Assembly (NCBI GenBank): GCA_003164655.1
Contig: PLTW01000094.1
Location: 13,615-24,467, forward strand
DNA from: Actinomycetota bacterium
GTDB lineage: Bacteria; Actinomycetota; Thermoleophilia; UBA2241
Direction of reading: 5' to 3'
DNA: 10,853 nucleotides
In this document: piece after piece, positions 1-7,230 of the stretch
Layout: each line of letters opens with the position of its first letter
Numbering within the stretch: the first letter of the stretch is position 1
The notes under the pieces: model-generated
The model's database searches: none
Told to the model about the DNA's origin: nothing
The model's input: only the letters and a program-made list of their open reading frames with translations
Position numbers and translations under genes: made by a program

Positions 1-269
1 ACGCCCTGCTCGCCCGCGCGCCGCATCGCGAAGGCGATCACGTCGTCGTCGTGGGCGGTCGCCAGGATGGTCTCGACCGGGTCGCCGACCTCCTCCTGGA
101 TGGCCGTGTTCGTCGCGAGGCGGGCCGGCAGCTCGAGACCGGGCGCGTCGGCGCTCGACCGGACGTGCAGCACCCGGACCGGCCAGCCGCTGACGTGCGA
201 GAGGGCACGCGCCGAGACGAGCAGCTCTTCGCCTTCGGGTCCGGCGTCGAGGGCCACCAGCAGGTTCAT
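1..269 (-). CDS. Universal stress protein (UspA family), C-terminus cut by window edge
   Basis: The visible 89 residues begin MNLLVALDAGPEGEELL, the usual first strand and helix of a Usp fold. They continue with a second strand (VRVLHVRSS, about residues 31-39) and a VGDPVETILATA segment (about 61-72), which matches the Usp pattern of a Gly-Asp-Pro turn before a helix. DDDVIAFAMRRAG (about 74-86) fits the strand that precedes the ATP-binding loop. The glycine-rich loop that would decide whether it binds ATP lies beyond the window. The stretch between the second strand and the GDP turn is shorter than in typical 140-residue Usp proteins, so this is a compact variant. The ATG overlaps the stop of the upstream phosphorylase gene (ATGA), and GGGAGGAGGAG lies just before it (282-272 on the minus strand), inside the end of that gene. 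Family assignment is fairly safe; the specific stress role is unknown. Confidence 0.8.
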   Translation of the reverse strand, partial: MNLLVALDAGPEGEELLVSARALSHVSGWPVRVLHVRSSADAPGLELPARLATNTAIQEEVGDPVETILATAHDDDVIAFAMRRAGEQG

Positions 270-3200
270 CTCTCCTCCTCCCAGGTGCCTCGCGCACCCT
301 TACGGAAGTGATGGGCGCCGACGGCGAGGCGGCACTTGCGGCGCCCGACCATGACGGTCGCCGGCGCGTCGCCGACCGTCACGTCGATCTCGCCGTGGCG
401 CACCGCGACGTGAAACCGCGAGCCGCGGAATCGCACAGCGTAGTCGAGCGACGACCAGTCCTCGGGCAGATGCGGATCGAGCACGAGCGTCTCGTCGTCC
501 CGCCGGACGCCGCCGAAACCCATCACCGCCGCCTGCCATAAGCCGCCCATGGTCGCCATGTGCAGGCCGCGGGCCGCGTTGCCCATATTGTCGGACAGAT
601 CGATGTCGGCGGCCATGCGGAAAGCCTCGGCGGCCATGCCGACCTGGCCGAGACGCGCCGCCAGGGCGGCGTGGATACCCGGCGACAGCGAGCTGCCGTG
701 GCTGGTGATTGGTTCGTAGTAGCGCAGATTGGCAAGAGCCGCATCGGCGGGGATCTCGCCGGGCAGCACGTAGCAGAGCATCACGACGTCGGCCTGCTTG
801 ACCACCTTCGACTTGAGCGTCACCTCGCGGCCCAGCAGCAGATCGGCCGCCATGGGTCTGGCGGCGAATGCGGCGGGGTCGACGTCGTCCATGTCGTAGA
901 AACCCGCGAACTGCTCGTAGAGCTTGGTGGCGGGGTCGAAGCCGTCGACGAGCGCATCGGCCACGTTGCGCCAGTGCGTGAGCTCGCCCGGCGTCAGGCC
1001 GGTGCGCTCGCCCAGAGCGGCCGCCTTGCCTGGAGCACGCTCGGCCAGCCAGGCGTAGGCGTCGAGCGCGCGCTCGATGTTGTAGCGCGCCAGGACGTTG
1101 GTGTAGGCGTTGTCGTCGACGCCCTCGTGGTACTCGTCGGGGCCCACGACCATGGGAATATGGAACCGGCCGAGCTCGTCGCGCGTGGCCCGGGACGCCC
1201 AGAACCGGGCTGTCTCGAGCAACAACTCGGCGCCCATGTGCTCCATGAACTCATCGTCGCCGGTGCCCTTCCAGTACTCCCATACCGCCCAGCCGACGTC
1301 GGCCGAGATGTGGTGCTCGAGCAGTCCGGACAGAATCGGGATCATCTCGCCGTGGGCGCCGATGCCGTAGGGCGGGGTGGTCTCCGTGCCCTTGTCGGCC
1401 GACTCCCAGGGAAACAGCGCCCCCTTGTGGCCCATGTCGCGGGCCTTCTGACGAGCGCCGTCGAGATTGCGGTAGCGATAGGCGAGCAGCGTGCGGGCGG
1501 TCTCGGGGTGCGTGTAGATGAAGAACGGCACGACGAAGATCTCCGTGTCCCAGAACACGTGATTGAAGTACGACAGGCCCGACAGTCCGCGGGCGCCGAC
1601 CGAGACGGTCTCCTTTGACGGATGGGCCGTGGACATCATGTGGTAGGTCGAGAAGCGCAGGGCAAGCTCGGCGTGCGGGTCGCCGCCGATCGACACGGCG
1701 GCGTCGGCCCAGCGCTCGCGCCACGCCTCGACATGGCGGCGCAGCAGCTCGTCGAACCCGGCGCGCTCCGCCTGCTCCAGAGCGTTCAGCGCGGTCGTCG
1801 TCGCCGGCGGGCGGCTCGGCGAGGAGACCACGACCGCCACGCGGTCGATCGTCGCCGGCTCGCCGCAGTCGAGCCGGCCGCCGATCACGTCGCGTGACTG
1901 CTCGAGATAGCGGGTCACCGGCGAGCCCGCCGCCGGTCTGGTCGAGACGGCCAGCACATGGCCGCCGCCCTTGCGGCCCTTCGTGCGGGCCACGAAGCCG
2001 GTGCCGCTGAGCGACGTGAGTGAGGCCTCATACACCGGACCGCCGGCGTTCGACAGACCGACACACGCCTCCCAGACGAGGCGCCCGCAAAAGGCTTCGG
2101 GACTGGCCTCGGCCCTCAGCACAAGGACGGCCCGGTCGGCCAGCGAAGCGAAGCGCGCCGTGCGCACGCGCACGGTGCGCCCTACACGGTCGCGCTGGCG
2201 CCAGTACCGAAAGACGATCCCCTGGCTCATGTCGAGCACGCGGCGGTGCTCGATGATCTCGCCGTTCATGAGGTTCAGCGGCATGCCTTCGACCAGCAGC
2301 CGCAGGCAGAGCCAGTCGGGCGCCGTGACCGGCTGGCGGATGTGCAGCTCGCCGGTGTCGTCGCCGAAGACGCCGGCCACGAACGTGGCCGGCGTCGAGG
2401 CCGGTGAGCCCTCCTCGAGCGAGCCGCGGGTGCCGGTCTCGCCGTTGGCGACGGTCAGCCAGGTCTCGACCTCGCGCTCGCGGAAGGGATCGAAGCCCTC
2501 GACCTGAAACACCCAGCCCGAGTCGGTGTTCGGGGACGGGAAGCTCTCGAGCACGCGGGCCTCGCGCAGCGCGATCTGCTCGTCCAGGAGCTCGAGGACG
2601 GCCGCCTGGCCGCCACCCAGGCGCAGCACGCGCGGCCCGACGCCGTCGAAGCCCGCCCCGACCGAGGCAAACGAGGCGCCGTGCAACTCCGGGATCATGA
2701 GGCGCCGGGCGGCGCCGGCGGCGGCGCCGTCGGGCCCGAAATCGTCACCCACCACGAGCACCTCGCGGGCGTCGTAGTCGCGGTAGCGCACGATCCACTG
2801 CAGCAGCCAGCGCATGCTGTCGGCAAAGTCGGTGAGCGAGAACTCCAGGCGATCGCCACGCCAGGCGACACAGGGACGCGGTACGCCGGCGCCGTGGGCC
2901 AGACGCGTGGCCAGATCGACGAGTCCTTCGGGTCCGGCGATGCCGGCCGCCGCCAGCGGCGTCTGGTAGGAGTCGCCCGCCGCCGGCCGGGCCAAAACGG
3001 CGGCCCGCCGCCAGCGGTCTGCGTCGCCGACGCTGGTCGAAAGGCCGCGCTCCGCCAGGGCGTCGCGGACGGTCTCGACCGCCCGCGTGAGCTGCTCGAC
3101 TTCGTCGGGCGACACCAGACGCCGCTCGATCAGCCGCGGACCGGAGGGGCCCAGGACGTACGCTTCGGCGCCACCGGAGAGCAGCAGGAACAGCCGGCCT

Positions 3201-3403
3201 TCGACGTCGGGGCGGGCGCCCAGGCGGCGATCGACTTCGTCGATCGCCGCCTGGGCAATCAGCGCGACGTCGACGCCGAGCGAGGTCAGCCGCTCGACGC
3301 GGGCGCGCAGCTGCACGGCGGCGGCGGCGTCGGGCGCCGCCGTCGCCCACTCCAGGCACAACACCCGGTAGGCGCGCCCAAGGAGGGTCTTCGTGGAATC
3401 CAT
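266..3403 (-). CDS. Glycoside hydrolase family 65 disaccharide phosphorylase with degenerate HAD-like N-terminal domain
   Basis: This 1045-residue protein carries the GH65 signatures in order: HVFWDTEIFVVPFF (615-628), GALFPWESADKGTE (661-674), GPDEYHEGVDDNAYTN (754-769, the block holding the catalytic acid glutamate), VVKQADVVML (867-876) and TSHGSSLSPGIHA (900-912, phosphate-binding side), then GLHMATMGGLWQAAVMGFGG (946-965). Residues about 290-560 should be the N-terminal beta-sandwich, 575-960 the (alpha/alpha)6 barrel, and 970-1040 the C-terminal sheet. GH65 enzymes use phosphate to split trehalose, maltose, kojibiose or nigerose into a sugar 1-phosphate and glucose; the sequence does not show which. 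Residues 1-280 resemble a HAD phosphatase: VLVVGDDFGPDG (215-226) looks like motif IV, but the place for the DxD nucleophile reads LEWAT (17-21). No signal peptide is seen, so it is probably cytoplasmic. The ATG at 3403 has no convincing Shine-Dalgarno; the usp gene is coupled downstream. Confidence 0.93.
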   Translation of the reverse strand: MDSTKTLLGRAYRVLCLEWATAAPDAAAAVQLRARVERLTSLGVDVALIAQAAIDEVDRRLGARPDVEGRLFLLLSGGAEAYVLGPSGPRLIERRLVSPDEVEQLTRAVETVRDALAERGLSTSVGDADRWRRAAVLARPAAGDSYQTPLAAAGIAGPEGLVDLATRLAHGAGVPRPCVAWRGDRLEFSLTDFADSMRWLLQWIVRYRDYDAREVLVVGDDFGPDGAAAGAARRLMIPELHGASFASVGAGFDGVGPRVLRLGGGQAAVLELLDEQIALREARVLESFPSPNTDSGWVFQVEGFDPFREREVETWLTVANGETGTRGSLEEGSPASTPATFVAGVFGDDTGELHIRQPVTAPDWLCLRLLVEGMPLNLMNGEIIEHRRVLDMSQGIVFRYWRQRDRVGRTVRVRTARFASLADRAVLVLRAEASPEAFCGRLVWEACVGLSNAGGPVYEASLTSLSGTGFVARTKGRKGGGHVLAVSTRPAAGSPVTRYLEQSRDVIGGRLDCGEPATIDRVAVVVSSPSRPPATTTALNALEQAERAGFDELLRRHVEAWRERWADAAVSIGGDPHAELALRFSTYHMMSTAHPSKETVSVGARGLSGLSYFNHVFWDTEIFVVPFFIYTHPETARTLLAYRYRNLDGARQKARDMGHKGALFPWESADKGTETTPPYGIGAHGEMIPILSGLLEHHISADVGWAVWEYWKGTGDDEFMEHMGAELLLETARFWASRATRDELGRFHIPMVVGPDEYHEGVDDNAYTNVLARYNIERALDAYAWLAERAPGKAAALGERTGLTPGELTHWRNVADALVDGFDPATKLYEQFAGFYDMDDVDPAAFAARPMAADLLLGREVTLKSKVVKQADVVMLCYVLPGEIPADAALANLRYYEPITSHGSSLSPGIHAALAARLGQVGMAAEAFRMAADIDLSDNMGNAARGLHMATMGGLWQAAVMGFGGVRRDDETLVLDPHLPEDWSSLDYAVRFRGSRFHVAVRHGEIDVTVGDAPATVMVGRRKCRLAVGAHHFRKGARGTWEEER

Positions 3404-3515
3404 CGCAGCAGGCAGATGCGCCTCTTCGGGTTGGGAGGTCCGGGCGGGTTCTTCCCGTCCACTGCCTATCGTACGCCAGAGCGACCCGGCGCGCGCCGTC
3501 TGGCGGCGCCTGGCC

Positions 3516-3534
3516 GGCAGGTTTGCGGCCTGCC
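3516..3534. repeat. Inverted repeat in divergent promoter region
   Basis: GGCAGG (3516-3521) and CCTGCC (3529-3534) form perfect 6-bp arms around a 7-nt centre. The site lies between the two divergent genes, upstream of the TACAAT box, so it could be an operator or simply a GC-rich chance palindrome. No T-run follows on either strand, so a terminator is unlikely. Confidence 0.35.
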
Positions 3535-3591
3535 TGAGAGATGCATACGAGAGTCACAGCGACTTCTCAGCATCTGCACAGCGAACGGCCG

Positions 3592-3597
3592 TACAAT
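3592..3597 (+). promoter_or_regulatory. Candidate -10 box for the two-component operon
   Basis: TACAAT matches the sigma-70-type -10 consensus TATAAT at five of six positions and stands out in GC-rich DNA. It lies 70 bases upstream of the regulator's TTG start, giving a leader of roughly 60 nt. No convincing -35 hexamer is found at 16-18 bp spacing (AGCATC at 3569-3574 is poor), so the promoter may depend on an activator or another sigma factor. Confidence 0.35.
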
Positions 3598-3625
3598 AAC
3601 GTGCAAGGCATGTGGATGTCGCGCG

Positions 3626-3640
3626 GGCGCCGGAGGCGCC
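3626..3640 (+). promoter_or_regulatory. GGCGCC-GGA-GGCGCC hairpin in the regulator leader
   Basis: Two copies of the palindrome GGCGCC flank GGA, allowing a compact 6-bp hairpin with a 3-nt loop in the mRNA leader. It ends 13 nt before the strong Shine-Dalgarno GAGGAGG (3654-3660). It might affect translation of the response regulator; function is inferred only from position. Confidence 0.3.
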
Positions 3641-3666
3641 GATCGCCAGCGACGAGGAGGCCGACC

Positions 3667-4359
3667 TTGAGCGAACACCCCAGGATCCTGGTCGTCGACG
3701 ACGAGGAGAGCCTCACCGATTTGATCGGGCTCGCCTTGCGCTACGAGCAGTTCGAGGTCGAGGTCGCCCACACGGCCAAGGCGGCGCTTCTCGCCCTGCC
3801 GGCCTTCCGGCCCGATCTGGTCGTGCTCGACGTGATGCTGCCCGACGTCGACGGCTTCGAGGTGGCGCGTCGCATCGCCGCCGAATCGCCCTCGACGCCG
3901 GTGCTGTTCCTGACCGCTCGCGACGGCACCGACGACAAGGTGCGCGGCCTGACGCTCGGCGGCGACGACTACATGACCAAGCCGTTCAGCCTGGAAGAAC
4001 TGGTCGCCCGCATCCGCGCCGTCCTGCGGCGCACGCAGCGCGACGACGACACGCACCAGCGCCTCGTCTACTCGGACCTCGAGATGGACGAAGACACCTA
4101 CGAAGTGCGACGCGGCGGCGCCCGGCTCGAACTGACCGCCACCGAGTACAAGCTGCTGCGCTACCTCATGCTCAACCGCCGGCGCGTGCTGTCCAAGGCG
4201 CAGATCCTCGACCACGTCTGGAACTACGACTTCGCCGGCGACGCCAACGTGGTCGAGATCTACATCAGCTATCTGCGCAAGAAACTCGACCCGACGGGGG
4301 CGCCGCTCATCCACACCGTGCGCGGGTTCGGGTACTGCTTGCGCGACACGCAGGACTGA
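3667..4359 (+). CDS. OmpR/PhoB-family DNA-binding response regulator
   Basis: This 230-residue protein is a typical-length winged-helix response regulator. The receiver domain (about residues 5-120) has the acidic pocket D11-D12-E13, the phospho-acceptor D55 in LVVLDVMLP, the switch residue T83 in FLTARD, and K105 in DYMTKPF. The C-terminal domain (about 135-228) has the trans-activation/wHTH pattern ELTATEYKLLRYLM, RRVLSKAQILDHVW, the recognition helix VVEIYISYLRKKLD (195-208) and the closing IHTVRGFGYCL hairpin. I place the start at TTG 3667 because GAGGAGG (3654-3660) sits 6 nt upstream and the receiver begins immediately after; the in-frame ATG at 3541 would add an Arg-rich stretch unlike the family. 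It would be phosphorylated by the kinase encoded 3 bp downstream and control transcription; its targets are unknown, though the adjacent promoters are natural candidates. Confidence 0.95.
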   Translation: MSEHPRILVVDDEESLTDLIGLALRYEQFEVEVAHTAKAALLALPAFRPDLVVLDVMLPDVDGFEVARRIAAESPSTPVLFLTARDGTDDKVRGLTLGGDDYMTKPFSLEELVARIRAVLRRTQRDDDTHQRLVYSDLEMDEDTYEVRRGGARLELTATEYKLLRYLMLNRRRVLSKAQILDHVWNYDFAGDANVVEIYISYLRKKLDPTGAPLIHTVRGFGYCLRDTQD

Positions 4360-4362
4360 CGC

Positions 4363-5871
4363 TTGTCACTGCGGCTTCGCCTGCTGCTCGCGCTCGTCGG
4401 ACTGGTCGCCGTCGGCCTGCTCGTGGCCGATGGCGCGACCTACGTGTCGCTGCAGTCGTTTCTGCTGCAGCGCGTCGACCAGCAGCTCGAAGCGGCGCCC
4501 CTGCCGATGGTGCGAGCCTTGAAGAACTCGAACTCCGGACTGCCGGGCAACGTGCCGACGGTGTCGCCCGATGAGCAGGCGGTCCTGCCGCCGGGCACCT
4601 ACGGCAGTGTGCTCGACGCCTCCGGCCAGCTTCTGGCCTCGACGGCGGTCAGCTACGGCGGCAGCCCGCCGCCGGTACCGGCGCTGCCGGCCGACCTCGT
4701 GCAGACCGCGACCAGCGACGGCGGCCAGGCGACGATCACCGCTCCCGCATCGGGACACTCCTCGCTGCACTTCCGGGTGTTCGCTACCCAGCGTGTGCTC
4801 GTCGATCAGTCAGGCGCCGTCTACACTCTGGTCGTCGCGATCCCTCTGACCGAAGTGACGCAGACCCTGCAGCGCCTGCTGCTGGTCGAGGGCATCGTCA
4901 CCCTTACCGTGCTGATCGGCCTCGGCCTGCTGGCCTGGTGGATCGTACGCCGCGAGATGCGCCCGCTCGACGACATGGCGGTGACCGCCGGAGCGATCGC
5001 CGCGGGCGACCTGACGCGCCGCGTCGAGCGCGCCGACTCGCGCACCGAAGTCGGTCGCCTGGGGCTTGCCCTCAACGCCATGCTCGGCCAGATCGAAGAG
5101 GCCCTGACCAAGAGCCGCAACTCCGAGAACGCCCTGCGCCGCTTTCTGGCTCAGGCGTCGCACGAGCTGCGCACGCCGCTTTCGTCGGTGCGCGGCTACG
5201 CCGAGCTGTTTCGCCGTGGCGCCAAGGAGCGCCCCGAAGACCTCGCCCTCGCGATGCGCCGCATCGAGCAGGAAGCGACTCGCATGGGGGTCCTCGTCGA
5301 GGAGCTCCTGCTGCTGGCGCGCCTCGACGAAGACCGCGCCCTCGACCGCGAGCCCGTCGACCTCACCCGGCTGGCCGCCGACGCCGTGGCCGACGCGAAG
5401 ATCGTCGCGCCCGGACGCGACGTGACGCTCGAGCAGACCGGCCCCGTCGTGGTGTCGGGCGACGAGAGCCGGCTGCGGCAGGTCGCCACCAATCTCGTGA
5501 TGAACGCCCTGCGACACGCCGGCGACGCCGCGCGCGTCGAGGTGCGCACGAGCGTGGCCGACGGCTGCGCCGTTCTCGAGGTGAGCGACGACGGCATCGG
5601 CATGTCGAGCGACGTCGCCGCCCGCGTGTTCGAGCCGTTCTACCGGTCCAGCGAGACGCGTGATCACGGCGAGGCGACGGCCGGCCTCGGGCTGTCGATC
5701 GTCGCCGCCATCGCCGAGGCGCACGGCGGCCGCGTCGATCTGCAGACGGCGCCTGGGCAGGGCGCGCGCTTCCGCGTGCGGCTGCCGCTCGCCGCCGGCC
5801 CCGGGCAGGCCGCGGCGCCGGCCGGCAGCGACGGCGAGAGCTGCGCCGCGAACGGCGCCCCGGCGAGCTGA
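4363..5871 (+). CDS. Membrane sensor histidine kinase (HAMP, HisKA, HATPase_c)
   Basis: The 502-residue protein has an N-terminal membrane helix (about 7-28), an extracytoplasmic sensor region (about 29-168), a second membrane helix (about 171-195) and a HAMP linker (about 195-247). The H-box is FLAQASHELRTPLSSVRGY, with phospho-acceptor H267. The ATPase domain shows the N-box around N381 (NLVMNALRHA), G1 DDGIGM (409-414), the F-box FEPFYR (423-428) and G2 GLGLSIV (441-447). All kinase motifs look intact. The tail after about 478 is an Ala/Gly-rich extension with no recognised motif. The start is a TTG at 4363, 3 bp after the regulator stop, with AGGA (4352-4355) as a modest Shine-Dalgarno. 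It should autophosphorylate on H267 and pass phosphate to D55 of the neighbouring regulator. The sensor region resembles no ligand-binding fold I can name, so the signal is unknown. Confidence 0.95.
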   Translation: MSLRLRLLLALVGLVAVGLLVADGATYVSLQSFLLQRVDQQLEAAPLPMVRALKNSNSGLPGNVPTVSPDEQAVLPPGTYGSVLDASGQLLASTAVSYGGSPPPVPALPADLVQTATSDGGQATITAPASGHSSLHFRVFATQRVLVDQSGAVYTLVVAIPLTEVTQTLQRLLLVEGIVTLTVLIGLGLLAWWIVRREMRPLDDMAVTAGAIAAGDLTRRVERADSRTEVGRLGLALNAMLGQIEEALTKSRNSENALRRFLAQASHELRTPLSSVRGYAELFRRGAKERPEDLALAMRRIEQEATRMGVLVEELLLLARLDEDRALDREPVDLTRLAADAVADAKIVAPGRDVTLEQTGPVVVSGDESRLRQVATNLVMNALRHAGDAARVEVRTSVADGCAVLEVSDDGIGMSSDVAARVFEPFYRSSETRDHGEATAGLGLSIVAAIAEAHGGRVDLQTAPGQGARFRVRLPLAAGPGQAAAPAGSDGESCAANGAPAS

Positions 5872-5884
5872 GACGATAGACTGG

Positions 5885-5918
5885 GTCGGGCGCCGGCAAA
5901 GAAGTCCGTGCGCCCGGC
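5885..5918 (+). promoter_or_regulatory. Strong intergenic hairpin between kinase and class V aminotransferase genes
   Basis: GTCGGGCGC (5885-5893) pairs with GCGCCCGGC (5910-5918) over 9 bp with one G-U. CGG (5894-5896) with CCG (5906-5908) extends it to about 12 bp with one bulged T and a 9-nt loop. A second copy of the 3' arm core, GCGCCC, lies at 5921-5926 directly before the Shine-Dalgarno AAGGAG (5927-5932), so GGGCGC could pair with either copy. No T-run follows, so a simple intrinsic terminator is unlikely. An mRNA processing, stability or translation-control element is possible. Confidence 0.45.
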
Positions 5919-5942
5919 AAGCGCCCAAGGAGCCGCAGCGCG

Positions 5943-7220
5943 ATGAAGTTCGATGTCTCGTACGTCCGCCGGCAGTTCCCCGCTCTGGAGCGCACCATCG
6001 ACGGCCGCCCCGTGGCCTACTTCGACAGCCCCGGCGGCACGCAGGTGCCGCGCCTGGTCATCGACGCCGTCGCCGACTACCTGGTCAACCACAACTCGAA
6101 CACGCACGGCTACTTCGCGGCCTCCGTCGAGACCGACCAGATGCTGGCCGACGCCCGCGACGCGCTCGCCGACCTGCTGGGCGCAAGCTGGGACGAGGTG
6201 GCTTTCGGCGCCAACACGACGACGCTCAACTTTCTTCTCGCCCACAGCCTGGCCCGCGACCTGAGCGAGGGCGACGAGGTGATCGTCACCGAGATCGACC
6301 ACGAAGCCAACCGCGGGCCGTGGATCTCGCTCCAGGACCGCGGCATCGTGGTGCGCGAGGTCCCCGTCGACCTCGCGACCTGCACGCTCGACTGGGCCGC
6401 GTTCGAGCGCCTGGTGAACGAGCGCACCCGGATCGTCGCCGCGTCGTGGGCCAGCAACGCGGTCGGCACGATCAACGACGTCGGCCGCGTCGTCGAACTG
6501 GCCCGCTCGGTCGGCGCCCTGACGGTGATCGATGCGGTGCACTACGCGCTTCACGGCGTGATCGACGTCGCCGCTCTGGGCTGCGACTTCCTGCTCTGCT
6601 CGGCCTACAAGTTCTTCGCGCCGCACGTCGGTGTGCTCTACGCCCGTCGCGAGGCCGCCGAGGTCGTCCAGCCGCTGCGTCTGCGCACGCAGATGCACGA
6701 GGCGCCGTTCAAGTTCGAGACCGGTACGCTCAACCACGAAGGCATCGCCGGCGCGGCCGCCGCCGTCGAGTTCATCGCCGATATGGGCCGCCACCATCTG
6801 CGCCGGGTCACCGCCGACCCCGTGCTGCGGGCCCGGCTCGAAGGGCTCGACGGCCGCCGCCGCCGGATCGTCGCCGGCCTGGTCGCCGCCGAGGCCCACG
6901 AGCGGCCTCTTGCCCGGCGCCTCATCAACGGCTTGCGCGAGATCCCCGGCGTGACCGTGTACGGCCCGCCCAAAGGACACGCGCGCACCCCGACCGTGGC
7001 CTTCACTGTGGGCGACCTGCGTCCCGAAGAGGTGTGCCGCAGCCTCGGCCGCCAGGGGTTGTTTCTCTGGGACGGGCATTTCTACGCGATCCGACTCATC
7101 GAGCGGCTCGGCCTGCTGGACCGCGGCGGTCTCGTGCGCGCCGGCCTTGCTCCCTATACGACCGCCGACGAGGTCGAGCGCCTGCTCGAAGGCGTGCGCC
7201 GGCTGGCCGGCGACGGGTAG
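5943..7220 (+). CDS. Class V aminotransferase, cysteine desulfurase-like protein lacking the catalytic cysteine
   Basis: The 425-residue protein has the PLP fold type I layout of SufS/Csd-like enzymes. It shows AYFDSPGGTQVP (25-36), FGANTTTLNF (88-97), EIDHEANRGPW (117-127, H120 stacking on PLP), VIDAVHYALHG (195-205, D197 and H200), SAYKFFAPHVGVLY (220-233, Schiff-base K223) and FETGTLNHE (258-266). In true desulfurases a cysteine sits in a C-terminal loop of the RxGxHCA type; the corresponding segment here reads LWDGHFYAIRLIERLG (375-390), with Y381 in its place. This pattern recalls the VC1184-type cysteine desulfurase-like subfamily, so a transamination, lyase or other PLP reaction is more likely than desulfuration. 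AAGGAG at 5927-5932 lies 10 nt before the ATG. The homoserine dehydrogenase gene follows after 10 bp, suggesting a shared transcript and perhaps an amino acid substrate. Confidence 0.88.
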   Translation: MKFDVSYVRRQFPALERTIDGRPVAYFDSPGGTQVPRLVIDAVADYLVNHNSNTHGYFAASVETDQMLADARDALADLLGASWDEVAFGANTTTLNFLLAHSLARDLSEGDEVIVTEIDHEANRGPWISLQDRGIVVREVPVDLATCTLDWAAFERLVNERTRIVAASWASNAVGTINDVGRVVELARSVGALTVIDAVHYALHGVIDVAALGCDFLLCSAYKFFAPHVGVLYARREAAEVVQPLRLRTQMHEAPFKFETGTLNHEGIAGAAAAVEFIADMGRHHLRRVTADPVLRARLEGLDGRRRRIVAGLVAAEAHERPLARRLINGLREIPGVTVYGPPKGHARTPTVAFTVGDLRPEEVCRSLGRQGLFLWDGHFYAIRLIERLGLLDRGGLVRAGLAPYTTADEVERLLEGVRRLAGDG

Positions 7221-7230
7221 ACGACCGGGG

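Larger units (their letters stand above)
3404..3666. promoter_or_regulatory. Divergent intergenic region between phosphorylase and two-component genes
   Basis: This stretch of about 260 bp separates the minus-strand phosphorylase from the plus-strand response regulator and should hold both promoters. The open frame that extends the regulator upstream to 3541 is rejected as coding because the added residues are Arg-rich and precede the normal receiver start. Visible elements are an inverted repeat GGCAGG/CCTGCC at 3516-3534 (6-bp arms, 7-nt centre), a good -10 match TACAAT at 3592-3597 for the plus strand, and GGCGCC-GGA-GGCGCC at 3626-3640. On the minus strand TACGAT (3473-3468) is a weak -10 candidate for the phosphorylase, with no good -35. 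No tandem 11-bp repeats of the PhoB/OmpR kind were recognised. Confidence 0.5.

Noticed and set aside
560..1618. Long plus-strand open frame (352 codons) inside the phosphorylase gene
   Set aside because: It is antisense to GH65 catalytic motifs, has no recognisable domain, and arises from the high GC content that removes stop codons.
2681..3670. Plus-strand open frame of 329 codons covering the phosphorylase N-terminus and the divergent region
   Set aside because: It is antisense to the HAD-like domain, runs across the promoter region and into the regulator start, and shows no family resemblance.
4810..5928. Minus-strand open frame of 372 codons opposite the histidine kinase
   Set aside because: It is antisense to intact kinase motifs; composition is Arg/Ala/Gly-rich with no domain.
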